Origin: JASHPR01 sp963749145
Lineage (GTDB): Bacteria > Actinomycetota > Actinomycetes > Streptosporangiales > Streptosporangiaceae
Reading direction: 5' to 3'
Length of the DNA stretch: 64,000 bases
Assembly (NCBI GenBank): GCA_963749145.1
Contig: CAVVLN010000004.1
Coordinates: 1,240,001-1,304,000 of the forward strand
Part shown: positions 42,820 through 50,946 of the stretch, piece by piece
Numbering within the stretch: the stretch's first letter is position 1
Layout: each line of letters starts with the position of its first letter
Position numbers and translations under genes: made by a program
The notes under the pieces: model-generated
Database searches by the model: none
Seen by the model: the letters and a program-made list of their open reading frames with translations, nothing else
Told to the model about the DNA's origin: nothing

Positions 42820-42848
42820 AGTCTACATGGAGGTGCCGGGGCGTTCAG
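42820..42848 (-). promoter_or_regulatory. rpsB-tsf promoter
   Basis: On the minus strand CTGAAC and TAGACT are separated by exactly 17 bases, matching a SigA promoter. The -35 box overlaps the xerC stop codon. The transcript would have a 5' leader of about 210 bases, room enough for S2 autoregulation. Confidence 0.6.
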
Positions 42849-43828
42849 GCCCGTGGATGGGACTGGCGATAGGCGGTCAGCAGTCGCTCGACCGATACGT
42901 GCGTGTAGATCTGGGTGCTGGCGAGCGACGCGTGCCCGAGGATCTCCTGCACGCTGCGCAGGTCGGCACCGCCCTCGAGCAGATGGGTGGCCGCGGTATG
43001 GCGCAGCCCGTGCGGCCCGGCGTCGGGCCCGGAGCCGGCCGCGGCGATCCTGGCGTGCACCACCCGGCGCGCCGTCCGGGGGTCGAGGCGTCCGCCGCGG
43101 GCGCCCAGGTACAGCGCGGGCCCGGACCGCTCGGTGGCCAGCAGCGGCCGGCCCGCGTCCTGCCACTGGCGCACCGCCCTGGCCGCGGGGATGCCGATCG
43201 GCACCACCCGCTCGCGGCTGCCCTTGCCGAGGACGCGCACGGTCCTCCGCTCGTCGTCGAGGTCGCCGACGTCGAGCCCGCACAGCTCGCTGACGCGGAT
43301 GCCGGAAGCGTAGAGGAGTTCCATGATCGCGCTGTCCCGCCAGGCGAGCGCGGCCGCGCGCGGCCCGTCCGCGGCCAGCGCGGCGGATTCGCTGGCGTCA
43401 AGCACCGCCGCCATCTGGTCTTCGGCCAGCACGTTCGGCAGGTGGCGGGCCGCCTTGGGGGTGCCGAGCAGCGGCCCGGGGTCGCGCTCGAGCCCGCCGC
43501 GCGCGTGCGCGAACGCGGTGAAGGCGCGGGCGGCCGCGGCCCGGCGGGCCAGCGTGGCGCGGGCCATCCCGCCCGCGTGCTGGGCCGCCAGCCAGGCCCG
43601 GACGACCCCGATGTCCAGCCCGCTCAGGCTGGTCAGGCCGCCCTGGCCGGCCTGCTCGAGCAACGCGGCGACGTCGCCGAGGTAGGCGCGCACGGTGTGC
43701 GGGGACAGGCCGCGCTCGGCCGCCAGGTGCCGCTCGAAGGCGGCCAGCCACGGCGCGGCCCACTCGGGCGGCGCCGGCCCCCGGGAGCCGGGCTCGGCCG
43801 GAACGGGCCCGGGCGCGTGGTCGTCCAT
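42845..43828 (-). CDS. xerC: tyrosine recombinase XerC
   Basis: The 327-residue protein has an N-terminal SAM-like domain (about 25-115) and a catalytic domain. All active-site residues are present: R178 (ASGIRVSEL), K202 (GKGSRER), H273 and R276 (HGLRHTAATHLLE), H299 (LGHASLAST) and Y308 (IYTHVS). It resolves chromosome dimers with a partner (XerD) not in the window. The dprA-xerC-rpsB order is the usual actinobacterial one apart from the absence of whiG. Confidence 0.95.
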   Translation of the reverse strand: MDDHAPGPVPAEPGSRGPAPPEWAAPWLAAFERHLAAERGLSPHTVRAYLGDVAALLEQAGQGGLTSLSGLDIGVVRAWLAAQHAGGMARATLARRAAAARAFTAFAHARGGLERDPGPLLGTPKAARHLPNVLAEDQMAAVLDASESAALAADGPRAAALAWRDSAIMELLYASGIRVSELCGLDVGDLDDERRTVRVLGKGSRERVVPIGIPAARAVRQWQDAGRPLLATERSGPALYLGARGGRLDPRTARRVVHARIAAAGSGPDAGPHGLRHTAATHLLEGGADLRSVQEILGHASLASTQIYTHVSVERLLTAYRQSHPRA

Positions 43829-43877
43829 GGTGCCTAGTGTGTCCCGCCGCCGCCTCCCGGCTGCGGCGGCGCGCGCG

Positions 43878-45050
43878 TCAGGCGTCCTTCCGCAGCCGCC
43901 AGCCCCGGACGCAGCGCTCCACGAAGCCCGCCGCGGCCAGCGCGCCGAGGCACCGGATGGCGGTGTTCAGGTCCACGCCGGCGGTGACCGCGATCGCGGC
44001 CGGGCCGCTGCCGGAGCGGGCCGGGACCGCCTCCAGGACCGCCCTGGTCTCCGGGTCCAGGCCATCCCGGGGGTAGACGGGGCCACGGCGGCGGGCCTCC
44101 AGGCCGTCCCCCGACGGCGAGACGTTCTCGATGACGTCCCTGGCGCCGGTCACGCACACGGCGCCCCATTCTCTGATGATGTCGTGACACCCTTCCGACT
44201 GGGCCGAGGTCACCGCGCCCGGCACCGCCATCAGCGGCCGGCACAGGTCGCGGGCGTGCCGCGCGGTGCTCAGCGCGCCGCTGCGCCGCGCGGCCTCCAC
44301 CACGACCGTGCCGCAGCTCAGCGCGGCGATGACGCGATTGCGGACCAGGAACCCGGGCCTGGTCGGGCCCCGGTCCGGCGGCCACTCGCTCACCAGGACG
44401 CCCTGCCCGGCGATGGCGGCGAACAGCTCGTGGTGCCCCTTGGGGTAGCCGAAGTTGAGCCCGCCCGCCAGCACGGCCACGGTGACCCCGTCGGCACCGA
44501 GCGCCCCGCAGTGGGCGCAGCGGTCGATCCCGTAGGCGCCGCCCGAGATCACGCACCAGCCGCGCTCGGCCAGCGCCGCGGCCATTTCCATGGCCACGTG
44601 CTCGCCATAGCCGGTCGCCGCCCGCGCCCCGACCACCGAGACCGAGCGCAGGCACGCGAACCGCAGGTCCGCGCGGCCCCGCGCCCACAGCACTACCGGC
44701 CGCTGGTCGCCCAGGACATCCAGCTGGGTCGGCCACTCCGGGTCGCCCGGGCCCACCAGGCGCAGGCCGTCCCGGCCCCACGCCGCCAGGCTGGCCGCCG
44801 GCGGGATCTGCCCGGCCCGCGCCCGCCAGCGCGCGAAGGCCCGGGCCAGTCCCGGCACGCCGCGGGCCGCGGCGGGCAGCACGGCCCGCGGCTCGCGGGC
44901 GGACCTGATCGCGGCGACGATCTCGGCCGGCTCGCAGCAGCGCAGCAGCGTGCCGAGCGCGGGCTCGCCCGGCTCGGCCAGGAAACTGAGCGCGGCCCGG
45001 GCGATAAGATCGCCGGTTCCCGTGTTCCCGGGGTCCTGCTCGGGGTTCAT
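43878..45050 (-). CDS. dprA: DNA-processing protein DprA
   Basis: DprA protects incoming single-stranded DNA and loads RecA. The Rossmann-like core has RSVSVVGARAATGYG, CVISGGAYGIDRCAHCGALG, AVLAGGLNFGYPKGHHELF, and FLVRNRVIAALSCGTVVVEA. Length is about 390, with an N-terminal helical domain and a C-terminal winged helix. ATG 45050 is preferred because GGAGG lies 8 bases upstream; a GTG at 45059 is also in frame. Normally yifB is the next upstream gene; here a 2.4-kb insertion intervenes. Confidence 0.93.
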   Translation of the reverse strand: MNPEQDPGNTGTGDLIARAALSFLAEPGEPALGTLLRCCEPAEIVAAIRSAREPRAVLPAAARGVPGLARAFARWRARAGQIPPAASLAAWGRDGLRLVGPGDPEWPTQLDVLGDQRPVVLWARGRADLRFACLRSVSVVGARAATGYGEHVAMEMAAALAERGWCVISGGAYGIDRCAHCGALGADGVTVAVLAGGLNFGYPKGHHELFAAIAGQGVLVSEWPPDRGPTRPGFLVRNRVIAALSCGTVVVEAARRSGALSTARHARDLCRPLMAVPGAVTSAQSEGCHDIIREWGAVCVTGARDVIENVSPSGDGLEARRRGPVYPRDGLDPETRAVLEAVPARSGSGPAAIAVTAGVDLNTAIRCLGALAAAGFVERCVRGWRLRKDA

Positions 45051-45212
45051 GGCCATCACCTCCGGTCAGCTACGGGACCGACGATGGCACCGGCCGCCGC
45101 CGGCTGCTGGCGGCGGCGCACGGCTGTGGATGAGCGCCCGCGGCCCGGGCGGGGTGTGGATGGCGGCCCGCCGTTGTCGGTCCGGCATGCTTGGATTCGC
45201 GGCGCGCATTCG

Positions 45213-45605
45213 GGCGCGGTAATAGCGGCGGGGAGGATCGTGGCCGAGGGCCCGCCGCAGACCCTGGCGGATCGTGACAAGACCGCGGTGCGCATCCGGT
45301 ACGAGCTGCCGCCGGGCGTGGCTCCCCCGCCGGGACTGGGCGAGCGGGTCAGCGGCGGGACCGTCGAGTTCACCCCGGACGACTTCACGCAGGCCCTGTA
45401 CCGGCTGTCCGGCTGGGCGGTCGCCCAGGGCATCCGGCTCGACGGCCTCGAGGTGATCCGGCCGTCGCTGGAAGATGTCTACCTGGGTCTCACCAGCCCC
45501 GGGCCCGAAGGCGGCGGGCCGGGCGGGCCGGGCGGCCCGCCGCCAGTCGGCCCGCCGCCGGGCGGAGCGCCCCCGGCCGGAACCCAGCCGGGCGGCCGGC
45601 GGTGA
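45213..45605 (+). pseudogene. ABC transporter ATPase, only C-terminal part left
   Basis: The frame resembles the end of an ABC-2-type drug-exporter ATPase: AVIAAGRIVAEGPPQTLADR, then RIRYELPPG, GTVEFTPDDFTQALYRLSGW, and LEVIRPSLEDVYLGLT. Walker A, the signature and Walker B are all missing, about 200 residues. Similarity begins abruptly at about 45213, just upstream of dprA. A GTG at 45240 after GGGGAGGA could allow a 121-residue remnant to be made. It overlaps the permease start (GTGA). Confidence 0.7.
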
Positions 45606-46372
45606 ACGCGCTGGCGCTGACGGGGTCGCAACTCCGCTACGTCAACAAGGCCTTCTGGCGGAACCCGGCCTCGGCGTTCTTCACGTTCGCGTTCCCGCTC
45701 ATGTTCCTGGTCATCTTCACGTCGCTGCTCGGCCACTACACCGTTCGCGTCGGCACCAGGACCGTCAACACGTCCACGTACTACGTGGCCGCGATGGCGT
45801 CGTTCGCGGTGATCACCGCGTGCTACAACAACATCGCGATCTCGATGACCTTCCAGCGCGACGCCGGCATCCTGAAGCGGACCAACGGCATGCCGCTGAG
45901 CAGCGCCTCGTTCCTGGGGAGCAGGATCATCCACTCCCTGCTGGTGGCGATCCTGCTCGTCGCGCTGACCGCCGCGTTCGGCAAGGCGTTCTACGGGGCC
46001 GCGATCCCGTCCGGCGTGACCCTGGTGCGTTTCCTGATCATGCTGGTGGTCGGCGCCGCCGCCTTCTGCGCGCTCGGGCTGGCCGTCACGGCGGTGATAC
46101 CGAACGCCGACGCGTCGGCGGCGATCGTGAACGCGACCATCCTGCCGCTGCTGTTCCTGTCCGGGATCTTCATCCCGTTCGGTGCCAGCACGCCGTCATG
46201 GATCTTGTGGATCGCCCGGATCTTCCCGGTCAAGCACTTCGCCTCCGGGATGCAGGCGGGTTTCCTCGGCACGTCGTTCAGCTGGAGCGACGTGCTGATC
46301 GTGGCCGCCTGGGGCCTGGCCGGGCTGCTGCTGGCGATCCGCTTCTTCACCTGGGAGCCGCGCACCGGCTAG
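45602..46372 (+). CDS. ABC-2 type transporter permease
   Basis: The 256-residue protein has six membrane segments of the ABC-2/DrrB type (for example FFTFAFPLMFLVIFTSLLG near 25-45) and AIVNATILPLLFLSGIFIPF in the second half. It would pair with the ATPase whose gene is truncated upstream. Without another ATPase it cannot export. It starts with GTG at 45602, overlapping the remnant's stop. The substrate of the original exporter is unknown. Confidence 0.85.
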   Translation: MNALALTGSQLRYVNKAFWRNPASAFFTFAFPLMFLVIFTSLLGHYTVRVGTRTVNTSTYYVAAMASFAVITACYNNIAISMTFQRDAGILKRTNGMPLSSASFLGSRIIHSLLVAILLVALTAAFGKAFYGAAIPSGVTLVRFLIMLVVGAAAFCALGLAVTAVIPNADASAAIVNATILPLLFLSGIFIPFGASTPSWILWIARIFPVKHFASGMQAGFLGTSFSWSDVLIVAAWGLAGLLLAIRFFTWEPRTG

Positions 46373-46408
46373 CAGCCGGTCCCCTGCGCCGGGCGCAGTG
46401 CGGTCGGC

Positions 46409-46576
46409 TCAGGCAAGATGAAAGAACAGCAGCACTCCGATGAAGAATGTGGCGGCAGCACCGATAGTCGTCAGAATGAGCAGAATCCTCGAGGCGGCTC
46501 TGGTGTATGCGAACGTCAGCCCGCCAGAAATCACCAGCACGGATCCCATCAAGGTGTCATGCCAGTCCATTGCCAT
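46409..46576 (-). CDS. small two-helix membrane protein, 55 aa
   Basis: This short gene begins with MAMDWHDTLMGSVLVIS and ends with FFIGVLLFFHLA. It has a moderately hydrophobic segment (about 10-24) and a longer one (about 31-54), with a basic turn (YTRAASR) between, suggesting a hairpin with the turn in the cytosol. AAAAGGA lies 9 bases before its ATG. Codon use is less GC-biased than in the neighbours. No family recognised. It converges on the permease gene. Confidence 0.6.
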   Translation of the reverse strand: MAMDWHDTLMGSVLVISGGLTFAYTRAASRILLILTTIGAAATFFIGVLLFFHLA

Positions 46577-46684
46577 TTACGTCGTCCTTTTCCTGTGGCA
46601 CTCATCGAGCTGGGCCAGCAGTTGCCAGGCCGTAGCTGACGGCAAGAACCCCAGGTCCGGAGGTTCCGTCACTTGTCTGTCAAT

Positions 46685-46784
46685 CTACGCTGGCAACACC
46701 AAACCGGCAATAGGATTCCGGAATACTTTTGGTCATGTAACAGATTTCAAGAATTTTATTGCCAGTTTTGTGGTTCCAGCGTAG
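46685..46784. repeat. 100-bp imperfect palindrome in an AT-rich pocket
   Basis: Outer arms 46685-46712 and 46757-46784 are complementary in 24 of 28 positions (beginning CTACGCTGG and ending CCAGCGTAG). The inner 44 bases continue a weaker pairing. The pocket is far richer in A+T than anything else here. It looks like a small MITE or a structured RNA. Confidence 0.7.
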
Positions 46785-46851
46785 CGTGGGCACTAAAGCC
46801 CGCGCCGACCCGCCGTTCCGTTTCCGAAGCGGCCCGAACCAGGGAGCGACC

Positions 46852-47448
46852 GTGTCCATGCCCGTCCCGTATCCCCTCCAGCTGGAGCTGCACGCCGACC
46901 GCCACATCACCCGGTGGCGCCCCCTGGTGCAGTGGCTGCTGGCCATCCCGCACCTGGTGATCGCCTATGCCCTGCGTGCCCTGCGGCAGGTCCTGACCCT
47001 GATCAGCTTCTTCACCGTGCTGTTCACCGAGCAGATACCGCGGCCGCTGTTCGACGCCATCGTCATGACCTACCGCTATGAGTGGCGGGCCATGAGCTAC
47101 GCCTTTTTCATGCACGAGGACTACCCCCCGTTCGACTTCGACCTGTCCGCCGAGGACGACGGCGCGGAGCCCCACACCTCGCTGCGCCTGGCCTATCCCG
47201 AGCACCTGGAGCGATGGCAGCCGCTGTACAAGTGGTTCCTGGCCATCCCCCAGTACTTCGTGCTGGCCGGCCTGGCCATCGCGGCGGCCCTGGGCCTCAT
47301 CGCCGGCTTGTTCGCCGTGCTGTTCACCGGGGAGTACCCCGAGGGCATCCGGGGCTTCCTGGTCAGCGCCTACCGCTACACGCTGCGGGTGGAGGCCTAC
47401 GTGGGTTTCCTCACCGACCGCTACCCGCCCTTCAGCCTGGCCGCGTAA
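46852..47448 (+). CDS. DUF4389 protein with two tandem domain copies
   Basis: The protein has about 198 residues and two similar halves. RWRPLVQWLLAIPHLVIAYA ... YRYEWRAMSYAFFMHEDYPPF (about 20-100) is echoed by RWQPLYKWFLAIPQYFVLAG ... YRYTLRVEAYVGFLTDRYPP (about 115-195). Each half carries membrane-associated helices. GTG 46852 lies 5 bases after AGGGAG; the ATG two codons later is possible. DUF4389 proteins are common in actinobacteria; no function is established. Confidence 0.85.
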   Translation: MSMPVPYPLQLELHADRHITRWRPLVQWLLAIPHLVIAYALRALRQVLTLISFFTVLFTEQIPRPLFDAIVMTYRYEWRAMSYAFFMHEDYPPFDFDLSAEDDGAEPHTSLRLAYPEHLERWQPLYKWFLAIPQYFVLAGLAIAAALGLIAGLFAVLFTGEYPEGIRGFLVSAYRYTLRVEAYVGFLTDRYPPFSLAA

Positions 47449-47598
47449 GGCGGCGCGCCGGTCCGGCCGTCTCCTGGCTCCGCCGTATGCCACCCCCGGA
47501 AAGGGACCCGAGGAGGAACCACGCTGCGGAACCAGCCGTCCGGCACCATGGGTGATCCTTCTTGCCTATGTCGGGAGTCCTGAGCATGGCCGCTGGGC

Positions 47599-49173
47599 TC
47601 AGTACGAGGCCATCCCGAGCCACAGGCCCAGCGCGTAGCTGATCTCGGCCGCGGTGGGCCGGGCCACGCCGCCGAGGTCGGCGACGGTCCAGGCGAGCCG
47701 GATGACACGGTCGACCCCGCGGGCGCTGATCTCGCCCAGGTCCATGGCCCGCTCCAGCGGGGCCAGCGCGCCCGGCGCCGGGGCGTAGCGGCGCCGCAGC
47801 TCCCGGCCGGGTATCTCGGCATTGAGGCGCCAGCCGGTGCCGCACAGCCGCCGCGCCATCCGCTGCCGGGCTGCCGTCACCCGCTCGGCCACCACCGCGC
47901 TCGGCTCGGTGAACTTCCGGTCGCTGAGCAGCTCGGCCCGGCCCACCGGCAGGAACTCGGCCTTCACGTCCACCCGGTCCAGCAGCGGCCCGGACAGCCG
48001 GGCCAGGTACCGGCGGCGGACCAGCGGCGTGCAGGTGCACGCCGTCCGCGCGGTCGCCGTGCTGGCGCACGGGCACGGGTTGGCCGCCAGCACCAGCATG
48101 AACCTTGCGGGGAAGCGGGCCGTCAAACCGCAGCGGGCCAGTACGACCTCGCCGGACTCGAGCGGCTGGCGCAGCGCATCGAGCACGTCCGCCGAGAATT
48201 CCGGGGCCTCGTCCAGGAACAGACAGCCGTGATGCGCAAGCGAGGCCGCGCCCGGGTGCAGGACACCTGTCCCACCGCCCACGATCGCGGCCCGGGTCGA
48301 GGTGTGGTGCGGCGCGCAGAACGGCGGCTCACTCAGCAGCGGGCTCCCGGCCGGCAGCGTGCCGGCGACCGAGTGGATCGCGGTGACCTCCAGTGCGGCG
48401 TCAATATCGAGCCTGGGCAATATCGTGGGCAGGCGCTCGGCCAGCATGGTCTTGCCGACCCCCGGCGGCCCGAGCAGGAACAGATTGTGACCTCCTGCCG
48501 CACAGATCTCGGCGGCCCGACGGGCCGCCGGCTGGCCGACCACGTCGGCCAGGTCCAGCCCGCCGCCCGGGCCGGACCGGGCCCGGCCCGGTGGCGGCGG
48601 TCCGGTCCCGGCCTCGAACACCCGCACCCCGCCGCACTCGCCGGGCCAGCCGGGCTCGCCCGGGCTGCGCAGCCATCGCAGCAGCGCACCCAGGCTCGGC
48701 ACCGCCAGCACCCGCAACCCCGGCACCAGGCACGCCTCGGGCGCGTTCGGCGCGGGCACGGCCACGGCCGCGAACCCGGCGGCCGCCGCGGCCGCGGCCG
48801 CGGGCAGCACGCCCCGGACGGGCCGCAGCCGGCCGTCCAGCCCCAGTTCGCCGAGGAACAGCAGGCCGCCGACGCGGTCCGGGGGGACGGCCCGGTCGGC
48901 GGTCAGGATCGCGACCGCGATGCCGAGATCAAAGCTCGAGCCCCGCTTGGGCAGGCTGGCGGGCGACAGGCCCACGGTCATCCGGCGGTTGGGCCACTTC
49001 TCCCCGCTGTTGACGATCGCCGACCTGATCCGGTCCCGCGCCTCGCGCAGCGCCGTGTCGGGCAGCCCCACCAGCATGAGCCCGACCAGGCCGTTCTCGA
49101 TGTCGGCCTCGATCTCGACCAGGTGGCCTTCCACGCCCACCAGCGCGATGGAGTGGGTGCGCGCCAGCGACAT
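47599..49173 (-). CDS. YifB/ComM-family AAA+ ATPase (Mg chelatase-like)
   Basis: The 524-residue protein starts with the S5-like domain (MSLARTHSIALVGVEGHLVE, GLPDTALREARDRIRSA) and has Walker A (LLGPPGVGKTMLAERLP), Walker B (GCLFLDEAPEF) and the C-terminal lid (RGVDRVIRLAWTVADL). ComM-type proteins act as helicases in branch migration during recombination. In actinobacteria it lies between yraN and dprA; here it abuts yraN but dprA is 2.5 kb away. Confidence 0.93.
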   Translation of the reverse strand: MSLARTHSIALVGVEGHLVEIEADIENGLVGLMLVGLPDTALREARDRIRSAIVNSGEKWPNRRMTVGLSPASLPKRGSSFDLGIAVAILTADRAVPPDRVGGLLFLGELGLDGRLRPVRGVLPAAAAAAAAGFAAVAVPAPNAPEACLVPGLRVLAVPSLGALLRWLRSPGEPGWPGECGGVRVFEAGTGPPPPGRARSGPGGGLDLADVVGQPAARRAAEICAAGGHNLFLLGPPGVGKTMLAERLPTILPRLDIDAALEVTAIHSVAGTLPAGSPLLSEPPFCAPHHTSTRAAIVGGGTGVLHPGAASLAHHGCLFLDEAPEFSADVLDALRQPLESGEVVLARCGLTARFPARFMLVLAANPCPCASTATARTACTCTPLVRRRYLARLSGPLLDRVDVKAEFLPVGRAELLSDRKFTEPSAVVAERVTAARQRMARRLCGTGWRLNAEIPGRELRRRYAPAPGALAPLERAMDLGEISARGVDRVIRLAWTVADLGGVARPTAAEISYALGLWLGMASY

Positions 49174-49539
49174 CTAGCCCACCCCGCGGATGTGCTCGAT
49201 CGTGAATTCGTCCTGCTGGCTGCGCAGCACCGCCACGACATCGACGCGTACCTCATCGAACAGCACGCCGTTCGCGACCACCCAGCGCACGGCCAGCCGC
49301 CGCAGCCGGCTTCTCTTCCTCGGCGTCACCGCCTCGAGCGGCGTGCCGTACCCGGTGCCGGAGCGGGTCTTCACCTCGCACGCGACCAGGACCCGGCGGT
49401 CGGCCGCGACGATGTCGATCTCCCCGTCGGAGCACCGCCAGTTCCGTTCGAGGATCCGCAACCCCGCCCGCTGCAGGTACTCCGCGGCGAGCTGCTCCCC
49501 CTGCCGGCCCAGGGCATCCTTGGCGTTCAACCTCACCAC
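49174..49539 (-). CDS. YraN family (UPF0102) endonuclease-fold protein
   Basis: The 121-residue protein has the restriction-endonuclease-like core: GRQGEQLAAEYLQRAGLRIL, NWRCSDGEIDIVAADRRVLV, and CEVKTRSG, with the D and E-x-K residues of nucleases. GTG 49539 follows GGAGG 5 bases upstream and gives the family's usual length. Its stop touches the yifB start. Role unknown, possibly recombination. Confidence 0.92.
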   Translation of the reverse strand: MVRLNAKDALGRQGEQLAAEYLQRAGLRILERNWRCSDGEIDIVAADRRVLVACEVKTRSGTGYGTPLEAVTPRKRSRLRRLAVRWVVANGVLFDEVRVDVVAVLRSQQDEFTIEHIRGVG

Positions 49540-49754
49540 CTCCGCCTCCGACGCTCGCCGAAGCGCAGGGGCGCCCGCAGGTCCGTCCTGTGGCCTGTGG
49601 ACGGGCACGCCCCGCCGCGCCCGCATGTGGATCGCGAGCCGGAAATGTCGGCAGGCGGTGATTAGATGCCGCAGCCCGCGCGGGGGAACCCGGCGCAGGC
49701 CGCCGCTATGCCCGGGCCCGGTCAGGCCCGGGCCCGGTCAGGAGAAGCCCCGGG

Positions 49755-50090
49755 TCAGGAGAAGCCCTGCTGCTTATCGTCGGGGTCGGGGAGCTGGAGA
49801 TCGCTCTTGGCGAGTTCCTCGATGTTGACGTCCTTGAAGGTGACAACCTTGACATTCTTCACGAAACGCGCCGGACGGTACATGTCCCATACCCAGGCGT
49901 CCTGCATGGTCACCTCGAAGTACACCTCGCCGTTGTCCGAGGTGCGCGCGTTGAGTTCGACCTGATTGGTGAGGTAGAAGCGGCGCTCGGTCTCGACCAC
50001 GTGGCTGAACAGCCCGACCACGTCGCGGTACTCGCGGTAGAGCTGCAGCTCCATCTCCGTCTCGTACTTCTCGAGATCCTCCGCGCTCAT
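49755..50090 (-). CDS. DUF2469 protein
   Basis: This 111-residue protein matches DUF2469, an actinobacteria-specific family found between rnhB and yraN: MSAEDLEKYETEMELQLYRE, VVETERRFYLTNQVEL, VTMQDAWVWDMYRPARFVKN. ATG at 50090 follows GGAGGG. The function is unknown. Confidence 0.95.
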   Translation of the reverse strand: MSAEDLEKYETEMELQLYREYRDVVGLFSHVVETERRFYLTNQVELNARTSDNGEVYFEVTMQDAWVWDMYRPARFVKNVKVVTFKDVNIEELAKSDLQLPDPDDKQQGFS

Positions 50091-50210
50091 GTGCTTCCCT
50101 CCGTTCTGTCCGCGCGCGCTGCGCGGGCAGGCAGGCCATGGTGCCTGGCGCCCCGGGCCTGAGCAGCAGCGGTCCCGGATCGCGCTGCCGGCAGCGCGGC
50201 CCGGATGAGG

Positions 50211-50942
50211 TCAACCATAGGACAATTCTGCCTCGTCACCGGCCTGCTCCTGACCCACGGCGAGCGGGGGCAGGCCCGCGCGGGCGCGGACCACCCCGAT
50301 CACGTTGGCGAATGACCTGCGGTGCTCGGGGCACGGGCCGTGATCGGCCAGGGCCGTCATGTGACTGAGCGTTGAATATCCCTTATGCCGGGAAAAACCG
50401 TATAGCGGGTATTGCCGGTGCAGGTCGCTCATGAGCCGGTCCCTGGTCACCTTGGCCACGATCGACGCGGCCGCGACGCACGCGGCAACCTCGTCGCCCT
50501 TCCACATGGCCAGCGCGGGCACGGCCAGCCCCCGGACCGGGAACCCGTCGGTGAGCACGTAGCCGGGACGGCAGGCCAGGCCGGCCAGGGCCCGCCGCAT
50601 GCCGGCCACGTTGCAGACGTGCAGCCCCAGTGCGTCGATGTCGGCCGACGGGATCACGACCACGTGCCAGGCCAGGGCGTTCGCCACCACCTCCTGGTAG
50701 GCGGCCTCACGGGCCGGGGCGGTCAGCGCCTTGGAGTCCGCCAGCCCGGTCAGGTCAGACCGGCGCCGCGGGTTCAGGGTGACCGCGGCGACCACGAGGG
50801 GGCCGGCGCAGGCCCCCCGGCCGGCCTCGTCGATGCCGGCGACCGGAGCCAGCCCGGCGCGCACCAGGACCCGCTCGTAGCCCGTCAGCCCGCCGCCGCG
50901 GCGGGGCGTGTAGCCGGGGTTCCGCTGCACCGCGCCGTCCAT
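50211..50942 (-). CDS. rnhB: ribonuclease HII
   Basis: RNase HII removes ribonucleotides from DNA. The 243-residue protein has the catalytic GIDEAGRGACAGPLVVAAV (Asp-Glu), VLTDGF (Asp) and AAASIVAKVTRDRLM, followed by YGFSRHKGYSTLSHMTALAD. ATG 50942 lies 4 bases after the lepB stop. Confidence 0.95.
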   Translation of the reverse strand: MDGAVQRNPGYTPRRGGGLTGYERVLVRAGLAPVAGIDEAGRGACAGPLVVAAVTLNPRRRSDLTGLADSKALTAPAREAAYQEVVANALAWHVVVIPSADIDALGLHVCNVAGMRRALAGLACRPGYVLTDGFPVRGLAVPALAMWKGDEVAACVAAASIVAKVTRDRLMSDLHRQYPLYGFSRHKGYSTLSHMTALADHGPCPEHRRSFANVIGVVRARAGLPPLAVGQEQAGDEAELSYG

Positions 50943-50946
50943 GGCG

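Noticed and set aside
46440..46784. Plus-strand frame of 114 codons across the AT-rich pocket
   Set aside because: It runs through the palindrome, has no domain, and lies opposite the better-supported 55-residue gene.
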